Shown: in pieces, positions 1 through 8,515 of the stretch
Position numbering within the stretch: position 1 is the first letter of the stretch
How the letters are laid out: each line of letters starts with the position of its first letter
IMG/VR virus record: IMGVR_UViG_3300002460_000102
Coordinates: 9,356-35,092 of that record
Strand: one strand, 5' to 3'
DNA: 25,737 nucleotides
Source of the DNA: a virus
Made by a program: the position numbers and the translations under genes
The notes under the pieces: generated by a model
Seen by the model: only the letters and a program-made list of their open reading frames with translations
What the model was told of the DNA's origin: nothing
Database searches by the model: none

Positions 1-1125
1 ATCCCCTGTCTCCGAGAGCATCTGCGTCCCTTGATAAAAGAACATCTTATAAATCGATAACGTAAGTTGATCGATTGTCATGTTGCGAATCCTATCGAGC
101 AAATCTTGGTCGTTTCGCATAGACTCGTACATCCCAATGCCATAAATCGTATCCGTATCACGCAGAGACCACATCGCTTGCCAGAGAGATAGTTTCTTGT
201 TGCCAGCGTTGTCGGAAATAGGGAGCGGAGAGATAACCACCGGGATATCGTTGGCAATAACCATAAAGAGGTCTTTTAATCTGTTCTCGTAGAATAGGAC
301 CTCGACGAGCTTGCTCTCCTTATACTCTTTATTTGCTTTTACTCCTTTTAACTTGAGATCGGTATTTCCTCCCGGCTTGACATACTTCCAGTTTGGATAC
401 GAGCCGAACTCTTCCTCCGCAGCGTCCCATGCGTATACTTTCCTCCACGACCAGTCTCTAATCGAGAACTGATTTCCCGGCTTAGCCGTATCGTCTACCC
501 ACGTATTCCATACATCAAGATTCTCTCGGAAGATATCGTTGAACTCCACCACCTCTTTTTCTTCGTATTTATTCCTATCTGGATTCTCGGGATCGTATTC
601 GACAAGTACCCTTGTCTTTCTTGCGATACGAAGCGGAAACGTTCGCGCAGCTGACCATCCATATTTCGCCAAATTAAAAACAAACAACTTTAACTGTTGC
701 TTGCTTTTCGCATACTCCCAGCTCCTCTGATAGAGTTGTTCCATCAGCTTCGAGGTTGCTTGGTACTTCTTGCTCGTAGCCGAAAACACCCCAGAAGGAT
801 TCTGGTCTACCAATAACGAAAGGGCCGTCTGTATCTTCGTATACGGATTCGGCTGCGAGATATCGGATTGCCACTCGCTCGCGCCTAGCGTAACCATCGT
901 ACCCCTCCATCCCTTATCCTCGTCCGTTGCTATTACCCTCCTTCCCTTTGTCTGGAATCGATGAGGTATATAGTCCTTATCCGCGTCTCTCCATACTTTC
1001 TCTATCGCCGGGTCTTGCGACCGCTGGAGGTCGTATATCCTGTCCTTTACAAATTTAAAATCTTCTCGCTCGCTATCGGTCAGTTCCTTTTGTATATCGA
1101 AATTAGGCGTAGGTTGTTCTGTCAT
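1..1125 (-). CDS. Portal protein, N-terminal 375 residues (cut by window edge)
   Basis: The reading frame starts at an ATG 18 bases after the terL stop and stays open to the left edge, so 375 residues are visible and the C-terminus is missing. Portal proteins form the dodecameric ring at the capsid vertex through which DNA is packaged and ejected. The visible protein is hydrophilic, with an early segment giving QTALSLLVDQNPSGVF and a later segment rich in acidic and aromatic residues. This layout resembles SPP1-gp6-type portals, but I recognise it mainly from position: terS, terL, portal is the standard order. No Shine-Dalgarno precedes the ATG; a 7-bp inverted repeat fills the intercistronic gap instead. 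A minor-capsid protein is the main alternative, but it would be unusual directly after terL. Confidence 0.72.
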   Translation of the reverse strand, partial: MTEQPTPNFDIQKELTDSEREDFKFVKDRIYDLQRSQDPAIEKVWRDADKDYIPHRFQTKGRRVIATDEDKGWRGTMVTLGASEWQSDISQPNPYTKIQTALSLLVDQNPSGVFSATSKKYQATSKLMEQLYQRSWEYAKSKQQLKLFVFNLAKYGWSAARTFPLRIARKTRVLVEYDPENPDRNKYEEKEVVEFNDIFRENLDVWNTWVDDTAKPGNQFSIRDWSWRKVYAWDAAEEEFGSYPNWKYVKPGGNTDLKLKGVKANKEYKESKLVEVLFYENRLKDLFMVIANDIPVVISPLPISDNAGNKKLSLWQAMWSLRDTDTIYGIGMYESMRNDQDLLDRIRNMTIDQLTLSIYKMFFYQGTQMLSETGD

Positions 1126-1144
1126 GTGAACTCGGCCAGTTCAC
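1126..1144 (-). promoter_or_regulatory. Intercistronic hairpin between terL and portal
   Basis: GTGAACT and AGTTCAC form a perfect 7-bp inverted repeat around a 5-nt CGGCC loop. The hairpin touches the terL stop codon and ends next to the portal ATG, where a ribosome binding site would normally lie. It could tune portal translation or be an mRNA processing site; no function is proven. Confidence 0.4.
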
Positions 1145-2502
1145 TACTCACCATACTTTTGTTTCATTATTATAATCTTTTTTTCGACTTCTGTTAAGAC
1201 CTTCGGACCCAAACGTTCATGGAGACTCATGAGAAAGTACCTGCACTCATCCGCCGCATGGTCCTCTCCTCTCGTATCCATATCCTCCGGGCGTATATCA
1301 GAGTGTATCAAAGCTGGGATAGTTCGCAAGGAGTTCGTACATGTGCTAAAAAACTTAAGTTTTGGCTCTGTGGTATCGTCCCACCGGAGATACTGATGCA
1401 TGATATTCCACCCATCTATGCGCCTATTTGACGCGGGATAGAAGGTGATCCCGTATCTTGCGAACGTCTCTGCCAACGTCTGGCCGCCGAACTTATCAAC
1501 AAACCCTTGATTGGCGAAGATAGACGGATCGGCTACAGAGTACTGATACGATTCCCCAGCGGATAGCCTATTGATCTCCTCTGCCAACTGATCTACATTG
1601 AGACCCTTTGCATATAACTCACGATATTTATACACCTGTCCGTCTCCGTTGACCGCGTACCACCCCATACATGCCGGGTTTTCTCTTCCGTGATCGTATG
1701 ATCTAAACTTATGCCAATACTCTTGTAACTCAAACGGCTCAACAACGTGCTTCTGCATATCCCATTCATCGAAGTATTGCCCCGCGAATATATCCCAATT
1801 ACCATCCCGATATGCTTTGCGTAGATTCTCCGGTAACGAATCCAATGTTCGGAAGTACGACGGGTCGAGATACTTATTGTCCGTCGCCTTTGCGGGAATA
1901 AAAACAAACTGATCCTTCTCTTGCTCGTTCTCGTCGAACTTCTTATCTATCCAGAGATCCTTTACCCATACATGGCCTATCTCTCCGGGGTTTGTACCCG
2001 CGATGAACTTTGTTCGCGGCACTCCCGTCCATCTCTTACGCATACGCAGGAAGTCAAACGTTTGTTTCTTGTTCTTGGTCAACTCGTCTACGGCGATCAT
2101 AGCGAACTCCGAAGACATATACTTCGAGGGATCGTCTAGGTTACGAAAGGCAATCACGCCACCGCCATACTTTTGATTGAGAACAAACTCGTGCGTCTGC
2201 CCTTTATATTCCCCGAGCCACATCGGAAACTCATACGGAATCCTGTTGATATGCCGATCCCAAAGCGTCGGGTAATCTTCGCAAAACAGACCGGCGCGAA
2301 CACCTTTAAGTCTGTATTCGTTAAAACACTTCTCAATTAAAAACTTGATCGGGTACTTCCTTAGCCAATAACTCTTTCCTCCTCCGGCGGCGCCACCATA
2401 CAGGATATAGTCATGTTCATCTACCGCTTTCTCCGCTTGCCTTTGGATCTCCGAGAAGTTCGCCCAATCGTTCCACCATTTTTTCCATTTAAGACTTTTC
2501 AT
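1144..2502 (-). CDS. terL: Terminase large subunit (TerL)
   Basis: This is the ATP-driven packaging motor and headful or cos nuclease. Near residue 36 it has a Walker A motif (GGAAGGGKS) and near residues 133-140 a Walker B strand ending in the acidic pair DE (FAMIAVDE). Further along, GTNPGE resembles the coupling segment. The C-terminal RNase-H-like nuclease domain shows all three acidic motifs: SYDHG, VADPS, and DHAADECRY near the end. About 452 residues is normal for the family. I chose the ATG at 2502 over an in-frame TTG one codon earlier; it overlaps terS by 14 bases, which suggests translational coupling. The gene sits between terS and portal in the usual order. The stop is TAG followed directly by TGA in the next codon. 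Confidence 0.96.
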   Translation of the reverse strand: MKSLKWKKWWNDWANFSEIQRQAEKAVDEHDYILYGGAAGGGKSYWLRKYPIKFLIEKCFNEYRLKGVRAGLFCEDYPTLWDRHINRIPYEFPMWLGEYKGQTHEFVLNQKYGGGVIAFRNLDDPSKYMSSEFAMIAVDELTKNKKQTFDFLRMRKRWTGVPRTKFIAGTNPGEIGHVWVKDLWIDKKFDENEQEKDQFVFIPAKATDNKYLDPSYFRTLDSLPENLRKAYRDGNWDIFAGQYFDEWDMQKHVVEPFELQEYWHKFRSYDHGRENPACMGWYAVNGDGQVYKYRELYAKGLNVDQLAEEINRLSAGESYQYSVADPSIFANQGFVDKFGGQTLAETFARYGITFYPASNRRIDGWNIMHQYLRWDDTTEPKLKFFSTCTNSLRTIPALIHSDIRPEDMDTRGEDHAADECRYFLMSLHERLGPKVLTEVEKKIIIMKQKYGE

Positions 2503-2896
2503 CAAAGTCGAAGTCGGGGGCGTTAGTGATGTTTAGATTCTCCTTGTATCCATGCTTGGCGAGAACCAGCTTTGCAATGGTTGAATTATACGTTCCCGAT
2601 AGTCCACTATCGATCAACTTCTGTGCCTGTCTTTGATTCAAGGATTCCAATACGTTAGAAAACCCTTTGTGTTTCTTAGCCCAATCGTATAGCGTTTCCC
2701 TTCGCACTCCTAAATACAATGCTAATCCCTCCGCTTTGGGGAGGTTTACCTTTATCGTCACCGGCCTGCCCTTCTCATCTATATCAATATCGTCTACACA
2801 CGAATCTATATATTCTTGCGCTTTTTTTATTGTTTCTCCGTTATATTTGGGCGGTCTTCCCCCTTTATCTACTTTTTTTCCATCAGATTGTTTCAT
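2489..2896 (-). CDS. terS: Terminase small subunit (TerS)
   Basis: This 135-residue protein recognises phage DNA and hands it to TerL. The N-terminus has an AT-hook-like GGRPPKY at residues 12-18. A helix-turn-helix follows at about residues 54-74 (ALYLGVRRETLYDWAKKH), as in small terminases of the P22-gp3 or DNA-packaging type. The C-terminus is acidic (PDFDFDEKS), which is typical of TerL-contacting tails. It overlaps the upstream dehydrogenase-like gene by 14 bases and terL downstream by 14 bases, so it is part of the continuous leftward operon that starts with glycan genes. Confidence 0.9.
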   Translation of the reverse strand: MKQSDGKKVDKGGRPPKYNGETIKKAQEYIDSCVDDIDIDEKGRPVTIKVNLPKAEGLALYLGVRRETLYDWAKKHKGFSNVLESLNQRQAQKLIDSGLSGTYNSTIAKLVLAKHGYKENLNITNAPDFDFDEKS

Positions 2897-3605
2897 TATA
2901 CTTTTTTATGATTTCCGCGATCTCGCCCCCGAGTAATTCGCAGTTTTGCATAATACAATGCCCACCGATTTTCCCTTCCATGTGCTTTAAATACGGGCGC
3001 ACGACCTCTGGTCTGCCTAATTCTCTATATCCTTGATTATACGTCTCATTCGCCAATGAATAAATCGTATCGAAATAAACCGATAGCCCATTATCTTCGC
3101 ACCACTTATGAATTGCTTTCTCCAAAATTATATTCCACCCGTATTGGGTTGTGTCCCATAGTTTAAGGGCCTCAGTTGCCCTAGTGCCTCGAACAATCAT
3201 CGCATTTGGTATGCCTATTTCCATAAAGTGTCCGGCTATATAAAGTGCGTTTTTCAGTTCAAAATCCTCGTCTCCGACAAACTTTACGAATGTCCGTATC
3301 CCTTCCGCCAAATGCGGATGTACGCCGCGAATAGGGCTATGAACCACTCTTTCGTGAAATTTTGATATCTTTTCGGTCGTTCCGATTGGCGTTGAGGCGT
3401 GATTCACGATATATCCCACCCTGTGCGTATCAACGATCTCCTTTACGAGATCGACAAAATTAGGCGTATTCCCCGGAATACATACGTGAAGAATATCAAT
3501 ATCTCTTGGGAGCGAATCGCTATCGATGTCCTTTATGTATACCGCGTCGCAAAAGGACGCTATTGCTTTCCCAGCTTCCCCGAATCCGAATATGCCTATA
3601 TTCAT
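2883..3605 (-). CDS. NAD(P)-binding UDP-sugar/6-phosphogluconate dehydrogenase-like protein
   Basis: This 240-residue protein begins with a Rossmann fold: GFGEAG at residues 7-12 is the dinucleotide-binding loop. STPIGTT at 71-77 matches the conserved STxxPGTT-type segment of UDP-glucose/GDP-mannose dehydrogenases. IGGHC at 213-217 resembles their conserved GGHCIP motif, but here the ring ends soon afterwards and the usual C-terminal UDP-binding domain is missing (family members are about 400-450 residues). The canonical catalytic-cysteine context is only partly kept (GGHCIMQN), so the reaction is uncertain. It is the last glycan gene before terS, starts 3 bases after the glycosyltransferase stop, and overlaps terS. 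Likely role: oxidation or reduction of a nucleotide-linked or related sugar. Confidence 0.68.
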   Translation of the reverse strand: MNIGIFGFGEAGKAIASFCDAVYIKDIDSDSLPRDIDILHVCIPGNTPNFVDLVKEIVDTHRVGYIVNHASTPIGTTEKISKFHERVVHSPIRGVHPHLAEGIRTFVKFVGDEDFELKNALYIAGHFMEIGIPNAMIVRGTRATEALKLWDTTQYGWNIILEKAIHKWCEDNGLSVYFDTIYSLANETYNQGYRELGRPEVVRPYLKHMEGKIGGHCIMQNCELLGGEIAEIIKKYNETI

Positions 3606-3608
3606 GGT

Positions 3609-4547
3609 TTATGCTTCGATACCGAACTCTTTTAATATCTTTTCCTTGTTTGCGACGATCTCGCCTTGTCTAAACGGGTGATTCCAAACTGTACTTATTT
3701 GATGCCCGTAATTGTGAACGAGAACGCAGTATTTCCCCTCGCTCAGCCCGTATGTTCTCCATGTTTCGATCACGTCTTCGTGGCTATGGAACGGAACGTG
3801 CATGAACGATGCGCCGCTATAGTATTCGAGATACTTATCTACATCGAAGAACGTATCCTTGTCAAAGATAATCGTATAAAACGGTGGGTTTGTTCCCGGT
3901 CTCCAATATCCGAGTTCTTTCGTGTCCTTGTTATATACATATCCAATTCTGAACGAGAGGGCGCCGGCAAACGGTTTACACGCCTGAACTTCTTTGATCG
4001 CGTCTTTGTGGAATATATCGTCTGAATCGATGCGTGTTACATAGACATAATCCACGTCAGAAAACGATGCTTTAAGATAACTCAATGCCCTACCCAACCT
4101 TGCCCGAAGCGTCTTGTTCTTGTTGATCAGCAACTCCCTCATTCCCTTAAAGAATCCCTTTATATCCCTGGAAAGAATGGCGCGTCTTGCCATCCTCGCA
4201 ACGTTTTTGAAACCATTGGCGATTCCCTCTGCGGCAAACTTATCGTCAAAGTACATAAGTCCCTCAAATGTCATGACATACGGCATATCTATTTTTTGTA
4301 GATATTCACGCAATTCCTGCGTGGCGGGGTTAAATTCTTCTTCCGGTCGTAATGTGAGCCAGAGAATAAAAGCCTTGGCAGTCTGCTGTTGTAAACTCTT
4401 GAGTGTAAATTCCTTAAATATCTTGAGCCGATATTCGTACCAATCCTGCCCCCTGAATCCCTGATATAACCCCACCCCCGTTACCGGAATCAATACGAAA
4501 TGTAGCGACTTGACGACCGCGCCCTCTTGTTTTGTTTCTTCCGTCAT
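3609..4547 (-). CDS. GT-A-like glycosyltransferase (putative rhamnosyltransferase type)
   Basis: The early segment SLQQQTAKAFILWL and the later acidic motif RIDSDD (about residues 172-177) match the putative rhamnosyl-transferase-like GT-A group, where the DxD binds metal and nucleotide-sugar. It probably adds one sugar to the glycan whose precursors are made by the neighbouring genes. A longer frame beginning at a TTG exists, but the ATG at 4547 overlaps the preceding TGA (ATGA), a clear coupling signal, giving 312 residues. No transmembrane segment is seen, so the enzyme would act in the cytoplasm or at the inner membrane surface. The sugar donor and acceptor cannot be told from sequence. 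Confidence 0.72.
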   Translation of the reverse strand: MTEETKQEGAVVKSLHFVLIPVTGVGLYQGFRGQDWYEYRLKIFKEFTLKSLQQQTAKAFILWLTLRPEEEFNPATQELREYLQKIDMPYVMTFEGLMYFDDKFAAEGIANGFKNVARMARRAILSRDIKGFFKGMRELLINKNKTLRARLGRALSYLKASFSDVDYVYVTRIDSDDIFHKDAIKEVQACKPFAGALSFRIGYVYNKDTKELGYWRPGTNPPFYTIIFDKDTFFDVDKYLEYYSGASFMHVPFHSHEDVIETWRTYGLSEGKYCVLVHNYGHQISTVWNHPFRQGEIVANKEKILKEFGIEA

Positions 4548-5398
4548 TGTAGAAAGTTTGTTAATTTTCCCCTCCAATGATAACTCGCCTCTTTATTCGC
4601 ATGACCTCTGTTTTTAAGTTTTTTTAATAGTTCGATCGTTTTTGCAATCGTTGGCGCGTAATCTATTCTCGGGTACTGAACCCTCGTAATCGGATACTGA
4701 CCGAGAAGAATCGATTTCGCCGTTACTTCGCTGAATCCGTCAAACTTATTCAATCTCAATCCGCATTGGTAGCCACTAATCTCTCTGTCGAATTGCTCGT
4801 TTGGTACGAAACCTTTGTATTGTATATTATGATGACTCGGCTTATCAATTCCATATACGTAAAAGAAAACATCAGGTACTTTAGGTGCGATCTCGTTTTC
4901 CAAGGTCGACAATCCATATTCGTCTTCCCTGCTCTTATGAACGCACATGAAAACCTTAGGATTTGGCTGACACTTATAACTTATCTGATACTTATCCGCG
5001 CCACCGAAGAAACTCGGCTTGATATGCGACGGGATTCCCTTTTTAATCAATTCCAATTCCTCTATGATATTCTCGCAAAAATGAATCGCCTTCTCGCGCT
5101 TAATCCAGAAAGTCCAATGGTTGGACAATTGTAAGATATCACTTCCGCACCAGAATACCATTTTCGGACCGCGGTGAATCAAGAACTTTATATAATCGAT
5201 CGGATGGTAAAGTCCTACGAATATCGCCACATCTCGTATGTTACGAAAAGACCACTTCGGAAGCCCGGTCTTTTTAAGCAACTCCTCCTCAAAATTCGCA
5301 ACCGACGAAGAACAACAAAGATATGTATTTAGTCGGTCGGTGTTCTTGGGATAGCCGTAAACATGACTCCATATTTTTCCCAACTCGTATTCGGCCAT
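4544..5398 (-). CDS. GT-B-like glycosyltransferase (GT4-like)
   Basis: This 284-residue protein has the donor-binding C-terminal half of a GT-B glycosyltransferase. Residues 213-238 contain GLRLNKFDGFSEV followed by AKSILLGQYPIT, the pattern in which the Glu region contacts the nucleotide-sugar. PKVFMCVHKSREDEYG near 147-162 fits the start of the C-terminal Rossmann domain. It is shorter than typical GT4 enzymes (about 350-400), with a reduced N-terminal acceptor domain. The chosen ATG gives a 70-base overlap with the upstream methyltransferase, unusually long for this operon; no better ATG lies downstream, so the exact start is uncertain. The stop overlaps the next glycosyltransferase start as ATGA. 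Confidence 0.7.
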   Translation of the reverse strand: MAEYELGKIWSHVYGYPKNTDRLNTYLCCSSSVANFEEELLKKTGLPKWSFRNIRDVAIFVGLYHPIDYIKFLIHRGPKMVFWCGSDILQLSNHWTFWIKREKAIHFCENIIEELELIKKGIPSHIKPSFFGGADKYQISYKCQPNPKVFMCVHKSREDEYGLSTLENEIAPKVPDVFFYVYGIDKPSHHNIQYKGFVPNEQFDREISGYQCGLRLNKFDGFSEVTAKSILLGQYPITRVQYPRIDYAPTIAKTIELLKKLKNRGHANKEASYHWRGKLTNFLQ

Positions 5399-5970
5399 TC
5401 TTCGTGTGTTAATTTATGGTGAACGACGTACCACCCTTTATGATTTAAAAGCGTTGTGTAGTCCCGCGCCCAATGGAAGTTTACCAATTTCCCGTATTCC
5501 GAGATATCGTACCATTCTACGAATATAATCGCCTTCTTGGCGACCCGCACCAATTCATTCACAACCCTCGCTATCTTGTTTTTGTCAACGTATAGCATAA
5601 CCGCGTCGGACAAAATAACATCAATGGATTTATCCTCAAACGGCAACCCCTTGGTAAAATCTCCAACGATAAATTCTCCAGACAACTTCTCTCTTGCTAT
5701 CTCTATCGCCTTTTCGTTTGCGTCTATCCCGATAACCGATACGTTCGAGAATAACGCTTTTATCAAATACAAATTCGGGCCGCAATTACAACCGACCTCA
5801 AGAACGGATCGCGGGCTTAATTCGCGCATCTTATCGGTTATCAGTTTTCTGTGGGGGTGGCTAGTTGATTTCCAATAATCCTGTATCCAATTTTCTCCCT
5901 TAGCTTCCCAATCCCTCTTATTATCTTTTATCTCCCTGTTTTTCCAATACTCAAATGATTGTGCCGTCAT
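5329..5970 (-). CDS. Class I SAM-dependent methyltransferase
   Basis: Residues 56-64 (VLEVGCNCG) are the SAM-binding motif I. An acidic residue at the end of the second strand (GIDAN, about 81-85) would bind the ribose, and GDF at 103-105 is the adenine-contact motif. The 213-residue size fits small-molecule or sugar methyltransferases. The ATG at 5970 overlaps the dehydratase stop as ATGA, preferred over a GTG four codons upstream. Sitting between a nucleotide-sugar dehydratase and glycosyltransferases, it probably O-, N- or C-methylates a sugar, but the substrate is inferred from context only. Confidence 0.82.
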   Translation of the reverse strand: MTAQSFEYWKNREIKDNKRDWEAKGENWIQDYWKSTSHPHRKLITDKMRELSPRSVLEVGCNCGPNLYLIKALFSNVSVIGIDANEKAIEIAREKLSGEFIVGDFTKGLPFEDKSIDVILSDAVMLYVDKNKIARVVNELVRVAKKAIIFVEWYDISEYGKLVNFHWARDYTTLLNHKGWYVVHHKLTHEEWPNTSWEKYGVMFTAIPRTPTD

Positions 5971-6821
5971 TTTATAATCCACATGTCATCAACTTTAACC
6001 GCCCTTTTCTCCTCCTCCTCGGTCATCAAGATCTCCGACATCTTTTCCCCCTCGTTCGGGTGGGTAAATACGATATCGAGAGGTTTCCCGGATAGTTTTA
6101 TCATCATCTTGGCGAGATCGACAATCTTCATGGAAACACCCATATCCAATACGAATATCTCGCCGCCCTCTCCGATCTCTGTCGCCTTTAAAACCAAATC
6201 AGCCGCCTCATAAATTCCCATCCAGTAACGTTCCATGTCGGGATGAGTAACTGGTAATGATTTATTCTCCTGAATACATTTCTGAAAGATTGGGACAACA
6301 CTTCCCCGGCTTGCCATCACATTCCCGAATCGAACGACAATAAACTTCGTTCCATATTCGTTGTTGCTTCGCAAACACATATCTTCACATTCTTTCTTCG
6401 TTTTACCCATTACGCACACAGGATTAACCGCTTTGTCTGAAGAAATAAGAACAAACTTCTCTACGCCACAATCTTTCGCACACATAGACACGACCTCCGT
6501 TCCCCATACATTATTTTCATACGCCTCGGTCGGATACCGCTCCATAAGAACTACGTGTTTATACGCCGCGGCATGGTATACGATATTCGGTTTAAAGAAC
6601 GTAAACACCTCCCGTATTGACGACAAATCGCGTATATCTCCAATCACATAATCAACATCGCATTGCTCTTTCAACTCTTCATAAATATCAAACAAACCCG
6701 ATTCGTTATTGTCGAGCAACACAAGGAGTTTCGGTTTGAGTTTCGCTATCGTTCGGGAAAGTCCACCCCCGATCGATCCGGCGGCTCCCGTAACTAAGAC
6801 AGTTTTATTTGAAAAATCCAT
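5967..6821 (-). CDS. Nucleotide-sugar 4,6-dehydratase-like extended SDR (CapD/WbpM soluble domain type)
   Basis: TGAAGSIG at residues 11-18 is the NAD-binding glycine motif of an extended SDR. HAAAYKHV at 83-90 and SSDKAVNP at 127-134 are hallmarks of the polysaccharide-biosynthesis group containing UDP-GlcNAc 4,6-dehydratases (CapD, WbpM, PglF, FlaA1/PseB). The usual catalytic tyrosine of YxxxK is a methionine here (M138, with K142), as is known in WbpM/PglF-type enzymes. At 284 residues it has only the soluble catalytic domain and no membrane helices. The expected product is a 4-keto-6-deoxy UDP-sugar, a substrate for the aminotransferase encoded immediately upstream. It overlaps that gene by 17 bases. 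Confidence 0.85.
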   Translation of the reverse strand: MDFSNKTVLVTGAAGSIGGGLSRTIAKLKPKLLVLLDNNESGLFDIYEELKEQCDVDYVIGDIRDLSSIREVFTFFKPNIVYHAAAYKHVVLMERYPTEAYENNVWGTEVVSMCAKDCGVEKFVLISSDKAVNPVCVMGKTKKECEDMCLRSNNEYGTKFIVVRFGNVMASRGSVVPIFQKCIQENKSLPVTHPDMERYWMGIYEAADLVLKATEIGEGGEIFVLDMGVSMKIVDLAKMMIKLSGKPLDIVFTHPNEGEKMSEILMTEEEEKRAVKVDDMWIIK

Positions 6822-7932
6822 GTATGGTTTTTATAACGTAGTCGACTTCGCTTATGTGCATCTCCGGATACAAAGGCAACCTTGTGATTTCCGCCGCCAT
6901 CGTGTCTGTAACGAGAAGATCGAAATGACTCAAATTAAGTCCTTTCATGCGGTGGTTGGGAATAGTGTCTCGTGTGAGGGTTTCCACGCATTTTTTGGTC
7001 AAGTATGCTGCAAATTCAGCCCTGTTTTTAACCCTAATGTGAAACTCTTGCCACACTCTCCCGGGAGAATCGTGTGGAAGTATCAATGGCGTGTCGGCGA
7101 GCCGATAAAGATATATATTCGCAATATCCTTTCGCGCGTTTAAGAGTTGTTTAAGATACTTGAATTTTATATTCAGGAACGCGGCGTTTAAGTTAGATAA
7201 CCTCGATTTCCAAGCCCATTGCATTTCCTCGGGCTGAGGATAGTCGTTCCGATCTACGCTTAACTGATGAACGTTCCAATGGTTTCTCAGTAGACAAATC
7301 TTTTCGTATAGTTCCCGGCTGTTTGTGGTTACCATACCACCATCGCATAAACCACCCATAAGCTTCGCGGTGTTGAATGAGAAACAACCCAGATGTCCAA
7401 ACGCGCCCGCCTTTATTCCTCCCTGGGTTGCGCCGACCGCCTGGCAAGCATCTTCCACAACAAATATCCCTTTCTCCGATGCAATATCGGTGATTCTATC
7501 CATATCGCACATTGAACCCGTATAGTGAACCGGAACAATCGCTTTCGTTTTGCTTGTGATTGCCCCCTCCAACAGATCGACGTTCATTTGTTCATCTTCC
7601 CCAACATCGATAAGAATCGGAGTGGCGCCGGTATGAATGATCGCCTGAATCGTGGCAATGAACGTATTTGAAACCGTAATCACCTCATCTCCCGGACCGA
7701 CACCCAATGCGAGTAACGACAAGAAAAGCGCGTCGGTTCCGCTGTTCACACCGGCTGCGTACTTCGTTCCGATATACTTCGCAAACCTCTTTTCCAAATC
7801 CCATAAATCCTTTCTCAGTGTTAGTTGCCCGGTAGATAAGCACTTTTGGAGAGAGTAATCGATCTCGTCTTTGTGCGACTGATAGTAGCGACGGTAACTG
7901 GAATTGATAAAGTCAACTTTAAAATTTTTCAT
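6805..7932 (-). CDS. DegT/DnrJ/EryC1/StrS-family sugar aminotransferase
   Basis: This 375-residue protein is a fold-type I PLP enzyme of nucleotide-sugar pathways. SGTDAL at 64-69 binds the PLP phosphate, EDACQAVGA at 160-168 carries the Asp contacting the pyridine nitrogen, and SFNTAK followed by GG at 185-194 holds the Schiff-base lysine K190. The family transfers an amino group, commonly from glutamate, to keto-sugars made by dehydratases such as the one encoded next. The gene follows the split transketolase after an 82-base gap, the only sizeable gap inside the glycan cluster. No Shine-Dalgarno is obvious before the ATG. Amino-sugar product identity (4-amino or 3-amino) cannot be assigned. 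Confidence 0.93.
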   Translation of the reverse strand: MKNFKVDFINSSYRRYYQSHKDEIDYSLQKCLSTGQLTLRKDLWDLEKRFAKYIGTKYAAGVNSGTDALFLSLLALGVGPGDEVITVSNTFIATIQAIIHTGATPILIDVGEDEQMNVDLLEGAITSKTKAIVPVHYTGSMCDMDRITDIASEKGIFVVEDACQAVGATQGGIKAGAFGHLGCFSFNTAKLMGGLCDGGMVTTNSRELYEKICLLRNHWNVHQLSVDRNDYPQPEEMQWAWKSRLSNLNAAFLNIKFKYLKQLLNARKDIANIYLYRLADTPLILPHDSPGRVWQEFHIRVKNRAEFAAYLTKKCVETLTRDTIPNHRMKGLNLSHFDLLVTDTMAAEITRLPLYPEMHISEVDYVIKTIHGFFK

Positions 7933-8014
7933 ATAAACCTACCGTCTTTCCCCATTATTCTTTTCTCCCAACATCGACTTTTAATGAACCAGATACTAAT
8001 TTTATCTTTCCAAA

Positions 8015-8515
8015 CTACAGTCGGATATACGAGGGTTTTTCCGACTGATACGTTTCGATAATTGTTTGCCGAACCTCCTCGTTTGTTTTCGGAACAAAGC
8101 AATCCATATATGGCTTTAAGTGATATAAATCTTCATCATCAAACACCATGTTATGACTGAAGCCCAAAAAACGGTATTTCTCGCTTCCCTTTACGCCGAG
8201 AAGTTTTACGTTCGCTTTGTGTAACGCGATACCATTTCGTACCATCTCGAACGGTCGGAAGGCGACAAAATTTATCATGCTGTATAAATACGGCTTCATG
8301 CCCGATAAAGCCATTCCCGCCGCGATAAGCACGGTCGATTGCTCGGTAACTCCGAAATTGTAGAATCTATCCGGGAATCTTTTAGAAAACTCCTCGACAT
8401 AATTGAATCCTACATCCGGGATAATTAGACAAATAGCCTTATCCTTTTCGGCAAGTTCAATAAGAGTATCGATAAACGTTCTGCGAGAATCTTGCTGTTT
8501 GATTATTTCACCCAT
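8015..8515 (-). CDS. Transketolase pyrimidine-binding subunit, lacking the C-terminal domain
   Basis: These 166 residues cover only the Pyr domain of a transketolase. GVTEQ near 55-59 contains the glutamate (E58) that activates thiamine diphosphate. The protein stops at PSYIRL, where typical C-terminal transketolase subunits (about 300 residues) continue into a further domain. Only 82 bases remain before the next gene, so that domain is absent. In frame beyond the TAG there are just 19 more codons before TAA, so readthrough would not restore it. The ATG at 8515 is preferred to a TTG two codons earlier; it overlaps the partner subunit by 8 bases, as expected for a heterodimer. Confidence 0.85.
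   Translation of the reverse strand: MGEIIKQQDSRRTFIDTLIELAEKDKAICLIIPDVGFNYVEEFSKRFPDRFYNFGVTEQSTVLIAAGMALSGMKPYLYSMINFVAFRPFEMVRNGIALHKANVKLLGVKGSEKYRFLGFSHNMVFDDEDLYHLKPYMDCFVPKTNEEVRQTIIETYQSEKPSYIRL

Noticed and set aside
7933-8014. Recoding or readthrough of TAG in the transketolase Pyr subunit
   Set aside because: Reading through adds only 19 codons and does not restore the missing domain; terL and the initiator also end in TAG, so TAG acts as a stop here.
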